Shown: one piece after another, positions 60,101 to 64,000 of the stretch
How positions within the stretch are numbered: the first letter of the stretch is position 1
Layout of the letters: every line of letters starts with the position of its first letter
Origin: Amborella trichopoda
Lineage: Eukaryota > Streptophyta > Magnoliopsida > Amborellales > Amborellaceae
NCBI RefSeq assembly: GCF_000471905.2
Contig: NW_006499436.1
Span: forward strand, 1,033,443 to 1,097,442
Length of the DNA stretch: 64,000 nucleotides
Direction of reading: 5' to 3'
The notes under the pieces: generated by a model
Database searches by the model: none
What the model was told of the DNA's origin: nothing
What the model saw: the letters and a program-made list of their open reading frames with translations, nothing else
Program-made: the position numbers and the translations under genes

Positions 60101-63100
60101 GAAAAACAGTTTTTAAAGAGAGAATGAGTTTTTTGAGAGGGAAAGAGAATGGAATTTTAGAGGGAGAAAGAGAGATTGGATTTCTAGAGAGATAATGGGT
60201 TTTTGGAGAGAGATTGGTGTTCCAACAAGAATGGATTTTTAGATAGAAAGATTGGGTTTTTAGAAAGAGAATGGGTTTTTAGAAAGAGAATGGGTTTTTA
60301 GAGAGAGAATGGGTTTTTAGAAAGAGATGAGAGATTGGATTTCGAGAGAGAATGGGTTTTTAGAGAGAGAAAGATAATGGATTTTTAGAAAGGGCAAGAA
60401 AGATTGTGTTTCTTGAAAGACAGTAGGCATTTAGATAGAGAAACAGATATTGGGTTTCTAGAGAGAGAGGATGGATGGATTTTAGAGAAAACGACTGGAT
60501 TTTTAGAGAGAGAAAGAGAGCTTGGATTTCTAGAGAGAGAGAGAATAGCTTACATTCTAGATTCCTAGATTCCCAAATAGTTTACCAAACAAAAGAAAAC
60601 AATTTCATAGGAAATCTAGATAGTATTACCAAACATGAGAAAAAAAACATGTGAAATCTAAATCTAAGAAATCTATTTCCTAAGAAATTAATTTCCTACA
60701 AGAAAACTATTTCACGCAAACCAAACGTGCCCTAGAACTTAGAAGACATCATATTATCATCATTCATAAACATCAAAAGAGACATCATATTAAAACTTAG
60801 AAGACATCTTCTAGGCCCTTGAAACCCTTGATATGTTGACGAATCTATGCTCAAACTTCTTCAAAACAACACCCAAGCTAATCCCAATCGACAACCCAAT
60901 GAACATCTAGAGCAAATAGACAATTTTTTTCAAAAGAGAAATTTTCCCCACATTTGTTTTTCCTCTTCATTTGATCCACAAACAGCCACATTTGTGGCTG
61001 TTTTTTGTGTTTGGGGGTTTAATACGCCCAAAACCCTTCCCAGGGGGGAATTGACAAAAATACCCATGCTCATGGGCACTATTTCCGCCCATGAGCCACG
61101 CGATGCGGCTGCATATGCAGTGGGATGTAGTGAATATGCTGGCGCATCCCACCAAAGCACACATTCGCCTCTATGCGGCCCAGTGTTCTAAAAGGCGGAC
61201 CACCCAGTGCCTAGGCGGTCCAAAGGGCCAGGGCGCCTACCCCTGGGAGGCTGCTTAGACGTTAGAGGAAACCGCCTGGTCAGGCGCCTAAGGTGGGGTT
61301 TTTTTAAATAAAAAAGGGGGATAAGGGAGAGTTTAGGGTTCATTTACAACCTAAACCCCATTAGAGCCTATTTTAGAGAGAGAGCAACCTCAAAAAACTA
61401 GTTTTTTGACATTACCCTAGGATCAAAGGCTTTCTCAAAGTTTCGAGTATGAACTACGAGTGTGGATCATGGATAATTTCTTTCATTTTTGTTTTCCTCC
61501 TCTTGATTGTGTATTGTGGTTTGGTAACTTTGGTTTGTAAATTTTAAGTTTTAACCATGTGTGGAGTGTGGATTATGGATAATTGGATATGAACTTATGA
61601 AGTATGGAGGAGTCTATGGGCTATGTGGACTTGTGGACGATAGACCATTTGATGAGCCTTATATCCCTAATTCTTATGTGTTATTTCTGGTTTTCATTCA
61701 TTTCTTTGTAAAGAATTGACGTGCTATCTTGAATTATGGACTAAAATACGCCTCAATATGTATTTTTAAATTTTTTACACAAAGCCCAACCCTCAAAACT
61801 AACTTTTCTTTCTACTAGGCTACCTAGGTTCTAGGCGTCCGCCTAGGCACTGGGCAGTCTCCCCCCCCCCCCCAGCCACCCAGGCGCCACCCAACATTTT
61901 TTGAAACAGTGTCGCGGCCACATTTTAAAACAATGATAAGGTATTGTCCTAAAGTGCAATTGTATAAATGCGCTAACCTAGCCCATGACCATCAGAACCC
62001 ATATCTGTATAATCATTGTCTCGTCATAGTCGATCAAACACATCAACCTTTGAAGTTTCCAAGTTCTTCTTTTTTTCTTTCTTTCTTTTGTCCTTTGATG
62101 AATAGTCCCACATTCTTCACTTGGTCTCTCTTCTTCTAAGACACTGCTGTAATCTAACATATGACCACCAAAAGTCTACTTCTTCAGTGTAGATACAATC
62201 CACGAAAACAAAAAAGAAGAAACAAACACAAAAGAAAAAAACAACCAACCACAATGCAAAAATATACATGGTTTGGCAACGTGCCTACGTCCACGGGAGA
62301 TGAGAGCTTCTTTACTGACAATGGAGAATAGGGTTACAATAGCTCTCTTTTCATCACGTCTCTCTGTTCTCTCTGATTACAAAGTAATCAACGTTTTTCC
62401 CTTAACCCTAAAAGAACACCCATCGCGACAATATATAGAGTCCGGTACAAATTACCAAAATACCCATGTATAAATACCCATGCATGGATATATATCGAGT
62501 CTCAAATAGATGGTACAAATTACCGAAATATCCTTGTACGGATATTCGAATTTCGAGCTTTCGGCCCTCCGGGCTTTTAACCGCCCTACGGAGTTGTCCT
62601 TTTGACTCTACCTTGACAGAACTATTTCTTCATAATACAAGACATCAATCCTCAACATTCAGAACTTTCTCTTCAGAGATTTTAATCACCTAATTACAAC
62701 TATGATGAAAACACCACCTATTTGCAATGAAAATAAGGCTTGCTCATAAGAAGCCAGAACACTAAAAACAGGCCTCCTTGAGCACCCAACAACACATAGA
62801 GGGGAAAAAAATAAATCCAAAGGCCAACTCATGTGGTTGATATAACTCAATTCCCAACAATAAAACAAACCAACTAACCTGATCCCTCTGTATGAGAAAA
62901 GAAAAAAATGAGAAACGACCATACACATATCATTTGCTTGACCCTTTTGTCACATAGTAGCATCCACAACATAAGAAAAGGAAAAGGAAAAAAAAAAGAG
63001 AAAATAATACACTCCTAAGGTGAAGCTCATAAAATTAATTCAATATTTTTAAAACAATATACAAACATCAAACAAATGGGATGAGTAAAAGGCAGATAAT

Positions 63101-64000
63101 TCAATTCCCACATAATCCATCTCCCAATCAGCCAATCTTTGCATGGTACAATGAAACACAAAAAATAAAAATTATAGACTACCAATTCTGAATATTGCAA
63201 ATCTATTAAAAACATTTCAATATTTTTTCATGTTTTTTTGATAGCTCAATCAAGTAGACATAGTAGCAGGCACGTAACTGTAGATCCCCAATTACCAACC
63301 TCAACAGCAGTCTAATTCCCAAAAACTCAATGAAAACAAATAAAGCACAAAAAAAAAGGATAACAATAAAAAGAAAATAAATGAGAGAAAAATAAAAGTA
63401 CACTCACCCTGGTCTTGGAGAAAACTGCAGGCAACTCAGGATTTGCAGTAAGCAACACCTTAATTCGCCCTGGAGTAGCAACCACAACATGAGGCCTCTG
63501 CATCAAAGCCTTTGCCTGTGTGATCATGTCCATACCTCCCACCACAACAGTACAACGAAGATGCAAAGAAGAACCCAATGCCCTAAACTGCTCAGCCAAC
63601 TGATAAGCCAGCTCTCTGGTTGGTGTAATCACTAGAGAGAAGACCCCATACGGGTTCTCCGAGAGTTTTTGAAGAATGGGGAGAGCAAAAGCAGCAGTTT
63701 TTCCGCTACCAGTCTCAGCTAAACCTAGTACATCTTTCCCTTTGAGGATTTGGGGCACGCAGTGTTGCTGAACAGGTGTGGCTTTCTTCATGCCGAGCTC
63801 TTTGCAGGTCTGTGTGGCCCACTCCGAGAGGCCGAGCTCCTCGAAGGTTTCCAGATCATTGGAAGAGAAAGGTTTACGATTTTTTCCTTCTTCTTCAGGT
63901 ATTAGGGTTTTGGTGGGGCTGCTAATGAAGGCGGGTCTCTTTTTGAGGTATTTGCTGGAGAAGAGAGAAAAGGGTCTTGTTTCTTCTAGGGGGTCAGTAG
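41309..64000 (-). CDS. RH36: DEAD-box ATP-dependent RNA helicase 36 (Dbp8 orthologue), 5' end beyond window
   Basis: Exons on the minus strand, in coding order: 64000-63408 (partial), 57202-56880, 45899-45696, 45581-45500, 42875-42777, 41449-41309 (TGA at 41311-41309). All junctions have GT...AG and keep frame, giving about 480 residues; Arabidopsis RH36 is of similar length. Motifs in order: Q-motif region (LGLSEW...GMKKATPVQ), motif I AETGSGKT, Ia PTRELA, Ib [50 protein letters not shown]. The C-terminus is a basic tail (KKRKERE). Yeast Dbp8 acts in nucleolar 40S subunit assembly, and the same role is inferred here. The frame stays open to the right edge, so the start codon is outside. The last donor and acceptor of each intron survive although introns 1 and 2 are 6.2 and 11.0 kb and packed with mobile DNA. 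Confidence 0.95.
42876..45499 (-). other. Intron 4 of RH36 (2.6 kb)
   Basis: The donor is CTCAG|GTTTGT and the acceptor is GGGCAG|AATG. It contains the GGT-rich tract at 44416-44765, a C-rich tract near 43564-43600 and a (CA)n tract near 45310-45330. Confidence 0.8.
44373..44886. mobile_element. Possible PIF/Harbinger-like MITE enclosing a GGT minisatellite
   Basis: The left end GGGTGTTTGATTGTTACGAT and the right end (reverse complement GTGTATGTTTGATTCGTAAT) are related. They resemble the better-supported GGGCATGTTTGGTT element at 58838. The target duplication is not convincing. Most of the interior, 44416-44765, is an irregular GTGGTG minisatellite. Confidence 0.4.
46219..46460. repeat. Direct duplicate of intron DNA flanking the viral block, left copy
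   Basis: About 240 bp, from a CT-rich start through GTTTACATAAGCATA to CTGACATTATCCA, recur at 54106-54347 with roughly one difference per ten bases. The viral block lies exactly between the two copies. Confidence 0.85.
46650..48090 (-). pseudogene. Pararetroviral movement/coat N-terminal region, inverted left arm
   Basis: Minus-strand frames at 48060-47880, 47741-47538, 47586-47398 and 47411-47064 contain words such as [26 protein letters not shown] and [10 protein letters not shown]. These recur in the plus-strand arm (48291 onward). The region corresponds to the movement-protein domain followed by the start of the coat-protein domain. It is broken by in-frame stops (for example within the first 15 codons after MENITN) and frameshifts. 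It is a decayed fossil and no product is expected. Confidence 0.7.
48594..48640 (+). mobile_element. RTE-type LINE 3' tail in the viral arm
   Basis: CCCCAATTAATTGGGAAAAGG followed by GATGATGATGAATGAT matches the tail at 155-200. It is a severely truncated insertion into the viral movement-protein region. Confidence 0.6.
49598..49837 (+). repeat. 120-bp in-frame tandem duplication in the viral arm
   Basis: Two 120-bp units at 49598-49717 and 49718-49837 encode a 40-residue repeat in one open frame, sharing NMLAIALRD and GILTTK. The left arm has one unit only, so the duplication arose in this copy or in its viral ancestor. Confidence 0.85.
51040..51320. repeat. Family-4 repeat inserted in viral coat remnant
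   Basis: The stretch matches 39140-39360 and the inverse of 4011-4245 (AAAAATAGTGCATCTTGCA; TTTTGAAGATTTTCATGCC). Viral-like AAGGTTACAACCTTA near 50990 and AAGGTTGCAACCTTA near 51322 may mark its two sides, but the ends are not resolved. Confidence 0.45.
51537..51870. mobile_element. hAT MITE with perfect 8-bp target duplication
   Basis: The 334-bp element has ends CAGTGTTTCAAAAAG and CTTTTTGAAACAGTG. It is flanked by CCTACAAA at 51529-51536 and CCTACAAA at 51871-51878. Subterminal DNA is rich in CCTAGGCGG/GGCGCCCAGG words. A 731-bp relative with the same style of ends sits at 61181-61911. Confidence 0.92.
51880..52735 (+). pseudogene. Pararetroviral zinc-knuckle and aspartic-protease remnant
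   Basis: Following the MITE, a lysine-rich run leads to a degenerate zinc knuckle (TCCKCGND) near 51915-51945. Further on, about 52480-52700 encodes a DSGVDSTC motif and ILGTPSL, the catalytic aspartate region and the flap/end region of retroviral-type proteases. Stops interrupt the frame in several places. The protein then runs directly into promoter-region DNA, where reverse transcriptase would be expected. Confidence 0.65.
52735..53060 (+). promoter_or_regulatory. Pararetroviral promoter/intergenic region, copy 1
   Basis: The stretch contains AAAACGTCAGCAG (ACGTCA element), AAAGATATTTTCTTTAAA, then ACTGAGGACTTATCTATAAG and a CT-rich leader after TTCTGGCAATCGAG. In copies 2 and 3 the same site reads TATATAAGG or TATATAAAG, a TATA box placed like that of caulimovirid pregenomic promoters. 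In this copy the TATA has lost two bases. Confidence 0.65.
53225..53560 (-). promoter_or_regulatory. Pararetroviral promoter/intergenic region, copy 2 (inverted)
   Basis: The reverse complement of this stretch matches copy 1. Its TATA site on the minus strand reads ATCTATATAAGGAAGG (about 53340-53325) and is the best preserved of the three. A GA-rich tract (the complement of the CT-rich leader) is at 53237-53285. Confidence 0.65.
53594..53785. repeat. Three 64-bp tandem repeats between viral promoter copies
   Basis: Units begin at 53594, 53658 and 53722, each carrying TAAATGTTCCTATTCAATAA and TTCTTAGAGTCCTATCAACT. They lie between promoter copies 2 and 3. Confidence 0.9.
53800..54082 (+). 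promoter_or_regulatory. Pararetroviral promoter/intergenic region, copy 3
   Basis: The same organisation as copy 1, with TATA site TATCTATATAAAGAAGG near 54013-54030. Its CT-rich leader merges into a (CT)n(CA)n microsatellite at 54083-54121, which is also the start of the right flanking duplicate. Confidence 0.65.
54106..54347. repeat. Direct duplicate of intron DNA flanking the viral block, right copy
   Basis: Partner of 46219-46460. Shared landmarks include ATCATCAACAAAATTCT and AAAAACATGACATACCCCAC. Confidence 0.85.
54586..54887. repeat. Tandem duplication of 139-163 bp
   Basis: Copy 1 (54586-54748) and copy 2 (54749-54887) share GCACTTCATGATCTCAATGC through GTGCGTTATTTGGG. Copy 1 has an extra internal 24-bp duplication around CGTATCCTAATCTCCTG. 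Confidence 0.85.
55073..55248. repeat. Tandem duplication of about 88 bp
   Basis: Two units, near 55073-55158 and 55159-55248, share GAACAGGTxCATAAGTT, CTTCTCCAG and GAGGCATCT words. Each ends in a TCTCTCTC tract. Confidence 0.8.
55840..56680 (-). mobile_element. Decayed L1 reverse-transcriptase remnant, with a 245-bp tandem duplication
   Basis: The minus strand near 56170-56110 reads [12 protein letters not shown], a degenerate form of the RT motif RQGDPLSPxLF. Further along, near 56030, YSDYFLVY may be a ruined YADDxLVF box. Positions 56176-56415 and 56425-56668 are a diverged tandem duplication (GTGGAGTACCC; GATGTT landmarks). Identification is weak because every block is degenerate. Confidence 0.35.
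57619..58166. repeat. 274-bp tandem duplication
   Basis: Units 57619-57892 and 57893-58166 share AAAATTGCAACTCTCATAAT, TTAGCCTGGTAAGGCATGT and CAGGCCAAACTCTA. Differences are a few percent. Confidence 0.9.
58956..59180. repeat. GGGCC-rich low-complexity repeat
   Basis: It starts CAGGGGCGGCAGGGATG and consists of GGCCCG/CGGGCC words. It is similar in kind to 12530-12650, 14590-14725 and 34755-35050 and probably derives from a small hAT-type element. Confidence 0.5.
59283..60545. repeat. 1.26-kb degenerate GA-rich minisatellite
   Basis: Dozens of irregular units of about 17-35 bp alternate TAGAGAGAGAAAGAGA with ATTGGGTTTCTAGAGAGA or AATGGGTTTTTAGAGAG. One strand is almost free of C throughout. 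Confidence 0.9.
61181..61911. mobile_element. 731-bp hAT-type element nested near the end of the hAT derivative
   Basis: Ends CAGTGTTCTAAAAGG and TTTTTTGAAACAGTG; flanks ATGCGGCC at 61173-61180 and TCGCGGCC at 61912-61919 (six of eight identical). Subterminal GCCTAGGCGGTCC words are shared with the element at 51537-51870. No open frame resembling a transposase is present. Confidence 0.75.

Larger units (their letters stand above)
58838..60732. mobile_element. PIF/Harbinger-like element nested in the hAT derivative
   Basis: Inverted ends GGGCATGTTTGGTTCGTATG and, in reverse complement, GGGCACGTTTGGTTTGCGTG. The 3-bp TAG on both sides (58835-58837, 60733-60735) is a plausible target duplication. 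Between the ends lie GGCCC-rich DNA and a long GA-rich minisatellite, with no transposase. Confidence 0.65.
58552..61935 (-). mobile_element. Non-autonomous hAT element, perfect 8-bp target duplication, carrying nested elements
   Basis: Ends CAATGTTTTAAAATG and CATTTTAAAACAATG are flanked by ATAAGGTA at 58544-58551 and ATAAGGTA at 61936-61943. The left 280 bp match, in reverse, the 3' end of the hAT at 20831-24309 (for example GTGATAGTAGGTATTT). After removal of two nested insertions it is only about 0.75 kb, so it is an internal-deletion derivative with no transposase. Confidence 0.9.
57203..63407 (-). other. Intron 1 of RH36 (6.2 kb)
   Basis: The donor is AGG|GTGAGT at 63407 and the acceptor is ATTTCAG|TTTC at 57203. 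It contains a 274-bp tandem duplication and an inverted hAT derivative with other elements nested in it. Positions 61944-63407 hold ordinary intron sequence with no recognised element. Confidence 0.85.

Noticed and set aside
59283..60545. CRISPR-like regular repeat array
   Set aside because: Units are irregular in length, not palindromic and lack unique spacers of constant size; the DNA is from a plant nucleus.

Overview
This is nuclear DNA of a flowering plant. It holds two long, intron-rich plant housekeeping genes on the minus strand, separated and interrupted by layers of plant transposable elements and an ancient plant pararetrovirus insertion. The species cannot be named from the sequence. 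Introns of 4 to 11 kb packed with repeats suggest a fairly large, repeat-rich genome. Two runs of N (10107-10694 and 21655-21674) are assembly gaps.

Layout, left to right. Positions 1-1800 hold simple repeats, a diverged 350-bp duplication and a probable promoter and first exon of a minus-strand gene that runs off the left edge. Positions 2100-15200 are intergenic. They carry an L1-type LINE remnant, an RTE-type LINE remnant, several MITE families with target-site duplications, a 2.1-kb solo LTR and a 1.36-kb Mutator-like element with long inverted ends.

Positions 15207-33611 are a complete 14-exon gene for a CBS-domain/PB1-domain protein (CBSCBSPB family, 536 residues when the exons are joined; every junction keeps frame). 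Its intron 1 contains a three-LTR Ty1/copia composite. Its 8.9-kb intron 7 contains a full-size but broken hAT transposon.

Positions 33612-41308 are the probable promoter side of the CBS gene plus intergenic DNA with more MITEs. Positions 41309-64000 are the DEAD-box RNA helicase 36 gene (RH36, orthologue of yeast Dbp8). Six exons are present and only the extreme N-terminus lies beyond the right edge. Its 11-kb intron 2 contains a rearranged endogenous pararetrovirus (Caulimoviridae): two copies of the movement/coat region face each other as a large inverted repeat, followed by coat, zinc-knuckle and protease remnants and three copies of the viral promoter region in alternating orientation. 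Its 6.2-kb intron 1 contains a nested set of hAT and PIF/Harbinger-like elements around a 1.26-kb GA-rich minisatellite.

The two host genes are not an operon and need not act together. RH36 would work in nucleolar small-subunit ribosome biogenesis; the CBS-PB1 protein is a predicted tail-anchored, nucleotide-sensing scaffold. The most unusual object is the inverted pararetroviral repeat inside the RH36 intron. If the intron is transcribed it could form a long hairpin RNA with viral sequence. The hairpin geometry is visible in the sequence; any role in silencing is inference.
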